NCBI GenBank assembly: GCA_035499215.1
Contig: DATJZH010000183.1
Location: 1-13,966, forward strand
DNA length: 13,966 bases
Reading direction: 5' to 3'
Source of the DNA: DATJZH01 sp035499215
GTDB taxonomy: Bacteria; Actinomycetota; Actinomycetes; Streptosporangiales; Streptosporangiaceae
Shown in pieces: positions 1-7,246 of this stretch; within the stretch, counting starts at the first letter, position 1; each line of letters starts with the position of its first letter. The position numbers and the translations under genes were made by a program. The notes beneath the pieces are model-generated. The model was not told where the DNA came from, searched no databases, and saw only the letters and a list, made by a program, of their open reading frames with translations.

Positions 1-849
1 CTGGCTAACGGCTGGCCGCGGCGCACGGCCACGGGCGAGCACATCCGGACGCTGACCGTCCGCGGCCGGGCCCTTCGGGTCGCTGTCCGGCGCGGGAATC
101 CGCAGATGCCGCCTCTTCTGCTGTGCAGCGGCATCGGCGCCAGCCTCGAACTGCTGGAGCCGTTCGTCGACGCGCTCGACCCGCAGCGGGAGGTCGTCCG
201 GTTCGACATGCCGGGCATCGGCGGGTCTGCGATGCCGGTGGTCCCCTACCACCTGACGACGCTGGCGCCGCTGATGAGCGGGCTGCTCGACCAGCTCGGC
301 TACCAGCAGGCCGATGTCCTGGGCATCTCCTGGGGAGGCGGGATCGCGCAGCATCTCGCTGTGCAGCGGCCGTCCCGGGTACGCCGGCTGGTGCTGGTGT
401 CGACCTCGCCAGGGGCGCTGATGGTGCCGGGACACCCTCGCGCCCTGCTCCGCATGCTCTCGCCGCGGCGCCATCGAGAGCATGGGTATGCGGCCAGCAT
501 CGCCGGTGAGCTCTATGGCGGCAGCGTGCGCGACCATCCCGCGCTCGCCCGCGAGCTGCTTTATGCGACGACACGCCTCGCAGCCACCAGGGGCTATCTG
601 TACCAGCTGGTTGCCACGATCGGCTGGACGAGCCTTCCGGTGCTGCCACTGGTCAGCCAGCCCACACTGATACTGGCGGGCGACGACGACCCGATCATCC
701 CGCTGGTCAACGCGCGGGTCATGCATTGGCTGATCCCGCACAGCGAGCTGGCTGTCTACCACGGCGGCCATCTTGACCTGGTCTCGGATGCCGGGCACCT
801 GGCGCCCATCGTCGAGGCGTTCCTCACCGCGAAGCCCCAGTCCGCCTAG
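1..849 (+). CDS. Polyhydroxyalkanoate depolymerase-like alpha/beta hydrolase (5' partial)
   Basis: This serine hydrolase of the alpha/beta-hydrolase fold most resembles intracellular medium-chain polyhydroxyalkanoate depolymerases, which cut storage polyester into hydroxy acids. The reading frame is open from base 1, and residues before the ATG at 106 (GEHIRTLTVRGRALRV) already look like the family's first beta strands. The true start therefore lies upstream of the window and the ATG at 106 is internal; 282 codons are visible. In-window motifs are an oxyanion-type loop (CSGIGASLE), FDMPGIGGS, the nucleophile elbow GISWGGG (Ser near residue 110), a late acidic residue in GDDDP (near 230) and the catalytic His in YHGGHLDL (near 257), so the triad is complete. 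SPGALMVPGHP and the SWGGG elbow favour PHA depolymerase over a generic esterase, but the substrate is not proven. It ends in TAG and is followed by a strong hairpin at 1003-1039. Confidence 0.85.
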   Translation: MANGWPRRTATGEHIRTLTVRGRALRVAVRRGNPQMPPLLLCSGIGASLELLEPFVDALDPQREVVRFDMPGIGGSAMPVVPYHLTTLAPLMSGLLDQLGYQQADVLGISWGGGIAQHLAVQRPSRVRRLVLVSTSPGALMVPGHPRALLRMLSPRRHREHGYAASIAGELYGGSVRDHPALARELLYATTRLAATRGYLYQLVATIGWTSLPVLPLVSQPTLILAGDDDPIIPLVNARVMHWLIPHSELAVYHGGHLDLVSDAGHLAPIVEAFLTAKPQSA

Positions 850-1002
850 GCCGGTTCCGGCATCTGCGCCGGCTTGCCTGACGCGGCATCGCGGCGGAAG
901 ACGGCCGGATGCGTCGGCGATCACCGCCGGGATCCGGGTGCGCCGAGATGAGTCGCGAGCGTGTCGCTATGGCCGCGGGATAGGTCCGCCGGGCAGGATT
1001 GG

Positions 1003-1039
1003 GCGAGGCCCCTCCATGTATGAGATGGAGGGGCCTCGC
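1003..1039 (+). terminator. Perfect 15-bp hairpin terminator
   Basis: The arms GCGAGGCCCCTCCAT (1003-1017) and its exact complement (1025-1039) enclose a 7-base loop. There is no T-run after it, which is common for actinobacterial terminators. It lies 153 bases after the depolymerase stop codon and probably ends that transcript. As a perfect inverted repeat it could act in either direction. Confidence 0.75.
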
Positions 1040-1258
1040 TTGGCGCTCCCCTGCACCGGCTGCCGATTGCCCGGCCGCCGCGCTCCCGCAGCGCCTCGCC
1101 ACAGGCATCAAGGACCCGCTCGAAGTGCCGGTCTCCCGGCCTTCTCGCGGTCCCGGGGTCGCCCCCGAGCAGTCCTCGTCTTTGTGGTGAATGAAGTTCT
1201 ACTGCCTCCGCGACAGGCCGCACAAGAGCTTTCCGTGATCAATCCAAGATTCTTTTTC

Positions 1259-1331
1259 TCATCCACAGGACCTAAGCCGTTATCCCCTGCGCAATCTGCT
1301 TGTCCACCGCTCGTCCACCCTGTTATCCCCA
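1259..1331 (+). promoter_or_regulatory. Cluster of five DnaA-box-like 9-mers
   Basis: Five same-strand 9-mers resemble the DnaA box (TTATCCACA; TTGTCCACA is preferred in Streptomyces): TCATCCACA (1259-1267), TTATCCCCT (1280-1288), TTGTCCACC (1300-1308), TCGTCCACC (1311-1319) and TTATCCCCA (1323-1331). Three differ from one of these reference 9-mers at one position. Start-to-start spacings of 21, 20, 11 and 12 bp are close to whole helical turns, so the sites would face the same side of the DNA. An AT-rich patch lies immediately upstream. DnaA binding is inferred from the motifs alone. Confidence 0.55.
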
Positions 1332-1462
1332 AGCCCGTGCACAGGAGAGGACGGCAGCGAGCAGCGAGCAGGCCGGCGGAAGCCGCCAGCGCACAGCAGG
1401 CATATGGGACCGGGACTCGCCCGGCAAATGATCACCAGCTGAGGCACTGTCATGATTACCGG

Positions 1463-2713
1463 GTGCACGATAATCCGCAGCCGCCGGAGGGCAGGCTCGG
1501 CCGCCTGTGGCAAGCCGCGGCGGCCAGGGGCATCCCGCTGCGGGCGATCCTGGCCACCGTGGGCGTAGTGGCCGTGGTCTATCTGGCCGGCAAGCTGGTT
1601 TACCGGCTCCGCGAAGTCGTCCTGCTCCTTGTCGTCGCGGGTTTCATCGGCCTGATCCTCAACCCGCTGGTGGTGATCCTGCAGCGCTGGCGGATCCGCC
1701 GGCGCGGCGCGGCCGTCGCCCTTGTGACGCTGTGGGGGGTTCTGGTCTTCGTCGGCCTGGCGGTGGCGTTCGGTTACCCGCTGGCCAACGGGATCGCCCA
1801 TCTTGCCCACCAGCTGCCGTCGTACGTGGACCAGGCCGAGCACGGCAAGGGCTGGATCGGCCATCTGGTGCGCAGGTATCACGTTCAGGCGTGGGTGCAG
1901 AAGAACGCGCCCAAGCTGCTGAGCTTCGGACAGGGGCTGGCGAAGCCGGCGCTCAGCCTGGGCAAGGGCGCCGTCACGCTGGTTCTTGCACTGCTGACCA
2001 TTTTCGTGCTCGTGGTCCTGATGCTGCTCGAGGGGTCCAGGCTGCGCTCGGGCCTGCTCGGCCTGATGTCGCCGGCTCGGGCGAGACGCTATTCGCGCGT
2101 CGCACACGAGGTCAACCGCTCGGTAACCGGTTACATGCTGGGAAATTTCGCGACCTCGCTCATCGCCGGAGTCGTGGTGCTCGTGACCCTGCTGGTGCTT
2201 GGCGTCCCATTCGCCTTTCTGTGGGCTCTGTGGGTGGCCCTGGTCGACTTCCTGCCGATGATCGGCGGCGCGCTCGCCGGCATCCCCACGGTACTGTTCG
2301 CGGCCGGTCACTCGCTGACGGCCGGCATCATCACCCTCGCGGTGTTCCTCGTCTATACCCAGCTCGAGAACCATGTACTGAACCCGGTCGTGATGAGCCG
2401 GACGGTCAAGGTCAATCCGCTCCTCGTGCTGGTGTCCATCCTCGTCGGCGCATCGATCGGCAGCTGGATCGGCGGGATCTTCGGCGGTTTCGTGGCGGCG
2501 CTGCTGGCCATACCCAGCGCTGGCGCGCTGCAGGTGATGGTCCGCGAGGTGTGGCAGGCTACCGCCTCGCCGCCGGCCACCGCCCCGCCGCCGGCCACCG
2601 CCCCGCCGCGGCGGGCCGAAGGGGCCCCGCAGCAGCGGGCCGAAGGCGCCGGTCCCGATCCGGGTGCGGGCCGCCGGCCCGGTCAGGCGGGCCAGGACGG
2701 CGCCGCGACCTAG
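1463..2713 (+). CDS. AI-2E family (PerM/YdiK-type) membrane transporter
   Basis: This multi-pass inner-membrane protein belongs to the AI-2E transporter/PerM family. Members have been linked to export of the signal AI-2 or to ion antiport, and the substrate here is unknown. From the GTG at 1463 it has 416 residues. A first hydrophobic pair (about residues 29-70) is followed by a cytoplasmic-looking basic stretch (RWRIRRRG), a long amphipathic middle segment, then a dense cluster of helices with the family-like DFLPMIGGALAGIP segment near residue 262 and ENHVLNPVVMSR. The C-terminus ends in a Pro/Ala tail encoded by two exact 18-bp repeats (2569-2604). The frame is open far upstream, but that translation is low complexity. 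GTG 1463 was chosen because it lies just before the conserved part; its ribosome site is weak (GAGG, 18 bases upstream), so the start is uncertain. A hairpin spans the stop codon. Confidence 0.8.
   Translation: MHDNPQPPEGRLGRLWQAAAARGIPLRAILATVGVVAVVYLAGKLVYRLREVVLLLVVAGFIGLILNPLVVILQRWRIRRRGAAVALVTLWGVLVFVGLAVAFGYPLANGIAHLAHQLPSYVDQAEHGKGWIGHLVRRYHVQAWVQKNAPKLLSFGQGLAKPALSLGKGAVTLVLALLTIFVLVVLMLLEGSRLRSGLLGLMSPARARRYSRVAHEVNRSVTGYMLGNFATSLIAGVVVLVTLLVLGVPFAFLWALWVALVDFLPMIGGALAGIPTVLFAAGHSLTAGIITLAVFLVYTQLENHVLNPVVMSRTVKVNPLLVLVSILVGASIGSWIGGIFGGFVAALLAIPSAGALQVMVREVWQATASPPATAPPPATAPPRRAEGAPQQRAEGAGPDPGAGRRPGQAGQDGAAT
2569..2604 (+). repeat. Two exact 18-bp tandem repeats in the transporter tail
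   Basis: The unit GCCGCCGGCCACCGCCCC occurs at 2569-2586 and again at 2587-2604, encoding two Pro-Ala-Thr-Ala-Pro-Pro-like blocks. A second short duplication (GCGGGCCGAAGG-type) follows. The tail is disordered-looking and lies outside the membrane domain. Confidence 0.8.
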
Positions 2714-2736
2714 CCGGCGCCGCCGTCCTGGCCCGC
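2687..2736 (+). terminator. 15-bp hairpin overlapping the transporter stop codon
   Basis: GCGGGCCAGGACGGC (2687-2701) is exactly complementary to 2722-2736, with a 20-base loop that contains the TAG stop at 2711-2713. It is a plausible terminator for the transporter gene and separates it from the NB-ARC gene. Because the upstream arm is coding, a terminating ribosome could affect its folding. Confidence 0.65.
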
Positions 2737-2856
2737 CGCAGCCGTCAAGCGCCGCTGACCGCCGCGTCTTCGCCGGCGCCGTCAATTGCCCCGGTTCGCC
2801 GGGACGCCGGGCCGCTGCGACGTAACCTGTACACGTGACCAGACGATTACTGGCCG

Positions 2857-5316
2857 ATGAGTGACGGCACGGCCGCGGCCAGCTACTTGCTGGGTGCCAG
2901 CACTGGCCACATCCCGGCCCAGCGGGCAAGCTGGCCGGCCAGGTCCGAGGCGATGCCGCCGCTGGCCGACAATTACTACCAGCGCCCGGAGACCGGACTG
3001 GGCCTGGCCGGCGAGCTATGCGCGGGCGAGACAACCGTGCTGGCAGACGCCGACCAGCCGGGCGCCGCTGCTGCCGGGACCGGGGGCACTGGCAAGACGC
3101 AGCTCGCGGTCAATCTGGCCAGGACGCTCTGGCGCAACCAGGCCATCGACCTGCTCGTGTGGGTGCACGCGGCCAGCCGGGAGGGGGTCGTAACCGGCTA
3201 CGCGCATGCCCTCGCCGAGGCTGGCGCCGGCGGCCAGGCGGAGGATCCCGAATCGGCCGCGGCCAGGTTCCTGGCGTATCTGGCGCGCACTGACCGGCCG
3301 TGGCTGGCGGTCCTCGATGATCTGGCCGATTACCGGGACCTGGCGGGCCTGTGGCCGCGGGGCCGTGCCGGCCAGGTCGTCGTGACGACCCGCGACGCCG
3401 CCGGCCTGGTGACCGGGCCCGACTGCAGGACCGTGCCAGTCGGGCCATTCACCCGCCGCGAGTCAGTCAACTACCTGGCGGCAGCGCTGACGGACGACCC
3501 CGACCTCCGGTTCGGCGCACTCGAACTTGCCGAGGGCCTGGACTGCCTGCCGATAGCGCTGGCGCAGGCCACCGCGGTCATGGGCGACAGCAGGCTCGAC
3601 TGCCGCAGGTACCGGACCCTGCTCGCCGACCGCAAGCGCCAGTTCGCCGGCCGGATCGTCGATGGCATCCCGCCAGCGGCCCTCACCACCTGGTCGCTGG
3701 CCGTCGACCGGGCCCAGCAGGTCGTGCCGGGGGGCTCGGCGTGGGCGGCGCTGACCCTGTTTGCCCTGCTCGATCCGGGCGGCATCCCCGGTGCGGTCGT
3801 CCTCAGCCAGGCCGCGCGCAGCTACATCACCGGCCACCCCGACACGGCGGCGGGCGGGACGCAGGTCAGCGAGACCGTTGACGCCCTGGTCCGGCTCGGC
3901 CTGCTGTCCGTCGACCCCGCGAGCGATTCGCGCACAGTCCGGATGCACGCCCTGGTCCAGCGCTGCGTCCGGAACTTCGCAGCGCCCGAGCACCGTGACC
4001 AGGCCGCCCTGGCCGCCGCCGACGCGCTGGCCGAGGCGTGGCCAGCGGGCGGCGCCCGTCCGCTGCTGGACCAGGCCCTGCGGGACACCGCGGCCAGGAT
4101 CCGGGAGTCTACCGGCGAGCTGCTCTGGGCCAGAGGCTGTCATCCCGTGCTGCTGCGGGCCGGCGAGAGCCTGGACCGGGCCAGGCTCGCCGAGCCGGCC
4201 AGCGCCTACTGGCACGAGCTGGCCGGCGCCAACAGCGCGATCCTGGGGCCCGACCACCCCGACACGCTGCTTGCCAGGGAGAAGCTGGCCGCCCGCCATG
4301 AGGTGGCCGGGCGGCTCGACGAAGCGATCAGCGGCTACGAGCAGACCCTGCTCGACCGGGAGCAGATCCTCGGCTCGGCGCACCCCGACACCGTGGCCGC
4401 TGGCCGCAAGCTCGCCAGGGCCTACTACGCGGCCGGACGGCAGGCAGACGCGATCCCGCTCTGCGAGCGGGTGCTGTCCGACCGCGTGACCGTGCTCGGG
4501 GCCGGGCACGCCGAGAGCCTTGCCGCCCGCGGCGCCCTTGCCCGCGCCTACCTGGCGGCCGGCCGCGCCGATGAAGCGCTAACCCTGCGCAGGCGCAACC
4601 TCGCAGAGCACGAGCGGGTGAAGGGGCCCGATCACCCCGACACCCTGACTGCGCTCGGCGAGCTCGCCGACTGCTACGGTGCCGCCGACCGGCCCGCGGA
4701 GGCGCTTGCGCTCTGCGAGCGCGTGGTGGCCGCCCGCGAGCGGGCCCAGGGACCCGACCACCCCGACACCCTGACCGCACGCGGCAACCTCGCCGCCGCC
4801 TGCCGCGCGACGGGACGCCTGAAGCAGGCCATACCCGGCTACGAGCGCGTCGCGGCCGCCCGCGAGCGGGTCCAGGGACCCGACCACCCCGACACCCTGA
4901 CCGCACGGGACGACCTCGCCGCCGCCTACCAGTCGGCCCGGCGCCCGAAAGACGCGATCGCGCTCTACCGGCGCACCCTGGCCAGCCGGGAACGGGCCCA
5001 GGGCCCCGACCACCCGGCCACCCTGACCGCACGCGCGAACCTCGCCTCGGCCTGCTACTCCGGGCGGCGGCTGTCCGACGCCATTCCGCTCTACGAGCGC
5101 ACTGTCACAGACCTCGAGCGGGTCAAGGGCCCCGACCATCCCGACACCCTCGCGTCGCGCGGCGACCTCGCCCGCGCGTATCAGACGGCCGGCCGGCTGG
5201 CCGACGCCCTCACGATCATCCAGCGCACCAGCGCCGACTGCGAGCGGGCCCTGGGCGCTGATCACCCGCTGACCCGGGCAGCGCGTGAGTATCTGGAGGT
5301 CATCAGCCGGGGCTGA
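2857..5316 (+). CDS. NB-ARC NTPase with nine tandem TPR repeats
   Basis: This 819-residue STAND-type NTPase should be a cytoplasmic, nucleotide-driven molecular switch whose repeats sense a ligand or partner. The NB-ARC domain (about 50-375) shows Walker A GTGGTGKT (74-81), Walker B WLAVLDDL (149-156), the VVVTTRD arginine motif (174-180), a GLPL-like DCLPIALAQ (229-237) and an MHD-like MHALVQ (363-368) in which Asp is replaced by Ala. From about 455 to the end come nine kinesin-light-chain-like TPR units marked by GPDHPDT-type motifs at 464, 506, 548, 590, 632, 674, 716, 758 and 800, exactly 42 residues apart. No effector domain precedes the NB-ARC. The ATG at 2857 has no clear ribosome site; Met33 (2953) is an alternative. 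It lies after a terminator and faces a convergent permease gene, so it is probably a single-gene unit. Its precise function is unknown. Confidence 0.85.
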   Translation: MSDGTAAASYLLGASTGHIPAQRASWPARSEAMPPLADNYYQRPETGLGLAGELCAGETTVLADADQPGAAAAGTGGTGKTQLAVNLARTLWRNQAIDLLVWVHAASREGVVTGYAHALAEAGAGGQAEDPESAAARFLAYLARTDRPWLAVLDDLADYRDLAGLWPRGRAGQVVVTTRDAAGLVTGPDCRTVPVGPFTRRESVNYLAAALTDDPDLRFGALELAEGLDCLPIALAQATAVMGDSRLDCRRYRTLLADRKRQFAGRIVDGIPPAALTTWSLAVDRAQQVVPGGSAWAALTLFALLDPGGIPGAVVLSQAARSYITGHPDTAAGGTQVSETVDALVRLGLLSVDPASDSRTVRMHALVQRCVRNFAAPEHRDQAALAAADALAEAWPAGGARPLLDQALRDTAARIRESTGELLWARGCHPVLLRAGESLDRARLAEPASAYWHELAGANSAILGPDHPDTLLAREKLAARHEVAGRLDEAISGYEQTLLDREQILGSAHPDTVAAGRKLARAYYAAGRQADAIPLCERVLSDRVTVLGAGHAESLAARGALARAYLAAGRADEALTLRRRNLAEHERVKGPDHPDTLTALGELADCYGAADRPAEALALCERVVAARERAQGPDHPDTLTARGNLAAACRATGRLKQAIPGYERVAAARERVQGPDHPDTLTARDDLAAAYQSARRPKDAIALYRRTLASRERAQGPDHPATLTARANLASACYSGRRLSDAIPLYERTVTDLERVKGPDHPDTLASRGDLARAYQTAGRLADALTIIQRTSADCERALGADHPLTRAAREYLEVISRG
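4246..5289 (+). repeat. 126-bp tandem repeats encoding the TPR array
   Basis: The 42-residue protein period is a 126-bp DNA period. Neighbouring units are nearly identical over long stretches: the block from 4738 and the one from 4864 match at all but one of 44 positions, and the block from 4990 is also close. Synonymous positions are conserved too, pointing to recent unit duplication or gene conversion. The first units are more diverged than the central ones. Confidence 0.8.
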
Positions 5317-5377
5317 GCGGCCTGCGGGCCGGCCGCGCGCAGCGCGGTTACCGCGGCGCCGGGCCCAGCCGGCGCCG

Positions 5378-5416
5378 CCGGGCCCCTGGCCCGGATCGCG
5401 GCCGCCAGGGCCGCGA
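5378..5416. terminator. Two adjacent hairpins in the convergent gap
   Basis: CCGGGCC (5378-5384) pairs with 5388-5394 around a 3-base loop, and TCGCGGCC (5396-5403) pairs with 5409-5416 around a 5-base loop. A further 6-bp stem (5317-5322 with 5331-5336) directly follows the NB-ARC stop codon. They lie between convergent genes and may serve as a bidirectional terminator. The GC-rich context makes short stems common by chance. Confidence 0.5.
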
Positions 5417-5475
5417 CGCGTCCTCGACGTGCTGTGGTCGCTCACCGGCCCGCTGGCAGGGGGTCCGGGCTGCGC

Positions 5476-7104
5476 CTACTCGGCCGGAATCTCCTTGTTG
5501 ACCAGGCCGAGGTCGATGCCCTGCCGCCTGCGCACGAGCCGTGCGCCAACATAGACCGCAATCGCCAGCAGATACATCGCGCCCATGTAGTACAGGGACG
5601 AGGTCTTGTTGACCGCGTAGACGGTGTTGGAGAGCCACTCGTAGAGATTGAACCCGAGCAGCCCGATGGTGATGACCCCGGCCGCCGGGACGATCTGCAC
5701 GCCGAGGACCTTGATCCGGCTGGCCGGCGATGCGCGCCACAGATCGGGCTTGCGCCAGGGCAGGACAACCACGGCGATCGCACTGAACAGGTACGTCACC
5801 GCGATGACCAGCGTCGCGTCCAGCGTGTAGGTCACGAACGTCGTGTTATACGCGTACAAGGCGCTCAGTCCCACCGCCGGCAGCAGCATCAGGACCAGCG
5901 AGTAGACCGGCACCTTCCGCTTCTCCGAGACCTCGGCCGCCCGGTCGGGCAGCACCCGGTCGAACGCCGCGGCGAAGATCACTCTCGTCGAGGACAGGAA
6001 CAGAGTCCCTACCCAGCCGAAAAACCAGAGGCTCAGCACCAGGATCAGGACGACCTGGAAGGCGGTATTGTGCACCAGCCATCCGGCGAACATGAACGGA
6101 TAGGGCCAGATACCGAACCGCGGCGTCAGGTTATTGTCCAGCGCGTTGATGTTCTGGTAGAAATCCCAGCCGAAGGTCTTGGCCATCAGCAGCAGGAAGA
6201 CCACGGTGCAGGCCACCGTGATCCAGAGCCCGGCGAACATGCCGGTGAATACCCGCCGGAAGTCGCTCGCGCCGCGGATCTCGCCGTAGAGCGTGGCGCC
6301 CCAGTTCGGCCACAGGATGAAGAACATCATGAACGGGACCAGCAGCATGGTCTGTCCCAGCGGGCCGAACCCCAGCTTGCTCGGCGTGAATTTGATCTTG
6401 TGGGCCGCCGCCTGGGTGGCCTGGTACGCGTTGCTGGCGTGGAAGATCTTATGCGCCTCGAGGTTGAACGAGCTGATGAAGTTCGCGCGGGAGCTGACCA
6501 GCAGCAGGACCACGATGACCGCGAATCCGATCATGCCGCCGATGAAGCAGTATTTCTGGATCTTGGCGTACCCGGCCATGCCGAGGGAGACCAGCATGCC
6601 TGCTAACACAATCGTGATCAGGGACACGACGAAGATGCCCGTGTGGGTGCCGAACCAGGCATAGCCGCCGTGCGGCCAGGTCCACCCGAGCGTGGCCCAG
6701 AGCGGCTCGAAGAGCTGAACGGCCAGGATGTTGCCGTAGATGGGAGCCCACAGCCACAGGATGAACCACCAGCCGGTGGCGGACATGACAAAGCCGAGCC
6801 CGCCGCCCAGGATCCTGGTCTGCCAGACGTAATCGCCGCCCGCCCGCGGGATCGTGACGATCAGGCCGGCGTAGGCGATGACCAGAAATGAGACCCAGAG
6901 CGCCGAGATGAGCACTGCCGTGATCAGCTGGCCTGTCGGGAATGCCGGTCCGGCGAAGGTGAACTCGTAGATCCCGAGCGTGACGAAGTTGGTCGCCAGG
7001 CACGCATAGATCATCGAGTCCCGGACGGACCAGCCTCGGACGAGGCCCGTCGCCTTCCGCAGGAAAAGTGTCGGCGCTTCGCCGCCGGCCGCTTCAGTCG
7101 CCAT
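5476..7104 (-). CDS. APC-superfamily amino acid/amine permease
   Basis: This 542-residue inner-membrane transporter belongs to the amino acid-polyamine-organocation family. About 12 hydrophobic helices span nearly the whole length, and the family signature PRAGGDYVW follows the second helix at residues 86-94. Later segments FFILWPNWGATLYGEIRGA and STRVIFAAAFDRVLPD are typical of APC permeases with a long loop between helices. Substrate cannot be read from sequence; an amino acid or amine is expected. ATG 7104 is supported by a good ribosome site (GAGAGG at 7110-7115, 5 bases away). It is the last gene of the minus-strand run and converges on the NB-ARC gene. Upstream lie four spaced repeats (7168-7246) that may control it. 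No clear -35/-10 pair is seen. The C-terminal tail is short and basic. Confidence 0.88.
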   Translation of the reverse strand: MATEAAGGEAPTLFLRKATGLVRGWSVRDSMIYACLATNFVTLGIYEFTFAGPAFPTGQLITAVLISALWVSFLVIAYAGLIVTIPRAGGDYVWQTRILGGGLGFVMSATGWWFILWLWAPIYGNILAVQLFEPLWATLGWTWPHGGYAWFGTHTGIFVVSLITIVLAGMLVSLGMAGYAKIQKYCFIGGMIGFAVIVVLLLVSSRANFISSFNLEAHKIFHASNAYQATQAAAHKIKFTPSKLGFGPLGQTMLLVPFMMFFILWPNWGATLYGEIRGASDFRRVFTGMFAGLWITVACTVVFLLLMAKTFGWDFYQNINALDNNLTPRFGIWPYPFMFAGWLVHNTAFQVVLILVLSLWFFGWVGTLFLSSTRVIFAAAFDRVLPDRAAEVSEKRKVPVYSLVLMLLPAVGLSALYAYNTTFVTYTLDATLVIAVTYLFSAIAVVVLPWRKPDLWRASPASRIKVLGVQIVPAAGVITIGLLGFNLYEWLSNTVYAVNKTSSLYYMGAMYLLAIAVYVGARLVRRRQGIDLGLVNKEIPAE

Positions 7105-7167
7105 CTCCGCCTCTCAGTCGTGGGCTCGCAAAGACGCTAGCCAGCCCGTCACGGTGCCCCCGTAAAT

Positions 7168-7246
7168 GAGAAACTGCGCCACGCGAAACAGAAACTGCGC
7201 CCTAGCAGCTGAGGAAACTGCGGCGCAGCCGATAAGAAAATGCGCT
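7168..7246 (-). repeat. Four direct repeats of GAAACTGCG at ~22-bp spacing
   Basis: On the + strand the copies are GAGAAACTGCGCC (7168-7180), CAGAAACTGCGCC (7189-7201), AGGAAACTGCGGC (7212-7224) and AAGAAAATGCGCT (7234-7246). Core spacings are 21, 23 and 22 bp, about two helical turns. The array fills the gap between the phosphoesterase stop and the permease start and ends 64 bases before the permease ATG. It may be a regulator-binding array or a solo end of an IS21-type element, whose termini carry such repeats. Confidence 0.7.

Larger units (their letters stand above)
850..1462. other. 613-bp gene-free region with terminator and DnaA-box-like cluster
   Basis: I see no convincing gene here. 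Frames that stay open have low-complexity Arg/Pro/Ala translations typical of non-coding GC-rich DNA. The region holds a perfect inverted repeat (1003-1039), then ordinary GC-rich sequence, then an unusually AT-rich patch (about 1225-1262) leading into five DnaA-box-like 9-mers (1259-1331). The promoter of the downstream membrane-protein gene should also be here, but no clear -35/-10 pair could be assigned. Confidence 0.6.

Noticed and set aside
106..849. Alpha/beta hydrolase starting at ATG 106
   Set aside because: The upstream frame is open to base 1 and encodes family-like residues, so the ATG is internal to a gene that starts outside the window.
1225..1331. Chromosomal origin oriC
   Set aside because: Only five imperfect boxes are present, and the usual oriC neighbours (dnaA, dnaN, rnpA, rpmH) are absent; actinobacterial origins usually carry many more boxes.
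773..1462. N-terminal extension of the AI-2E-type protein back to ATG 773
   Set aside because: It would overlap the depolymerase gene and run through a terminator hairpin and the DnaA-box cluster; the translation is low complexity.
1280..3034. 584-codon minus-strand frame opposite the AI-2E-type gene
   Set aside because: The translation is rich in His, Gln, Asp and Arg, typical of an antisense of hydrophobic codons; no family motif is seen.
7168..7246. CRISPR array
   Set aside because: The units are about 12 bp and degenerate with gaps of about 10 bp, too short for CRISPR repeats and spacers, and no cas gene is present.
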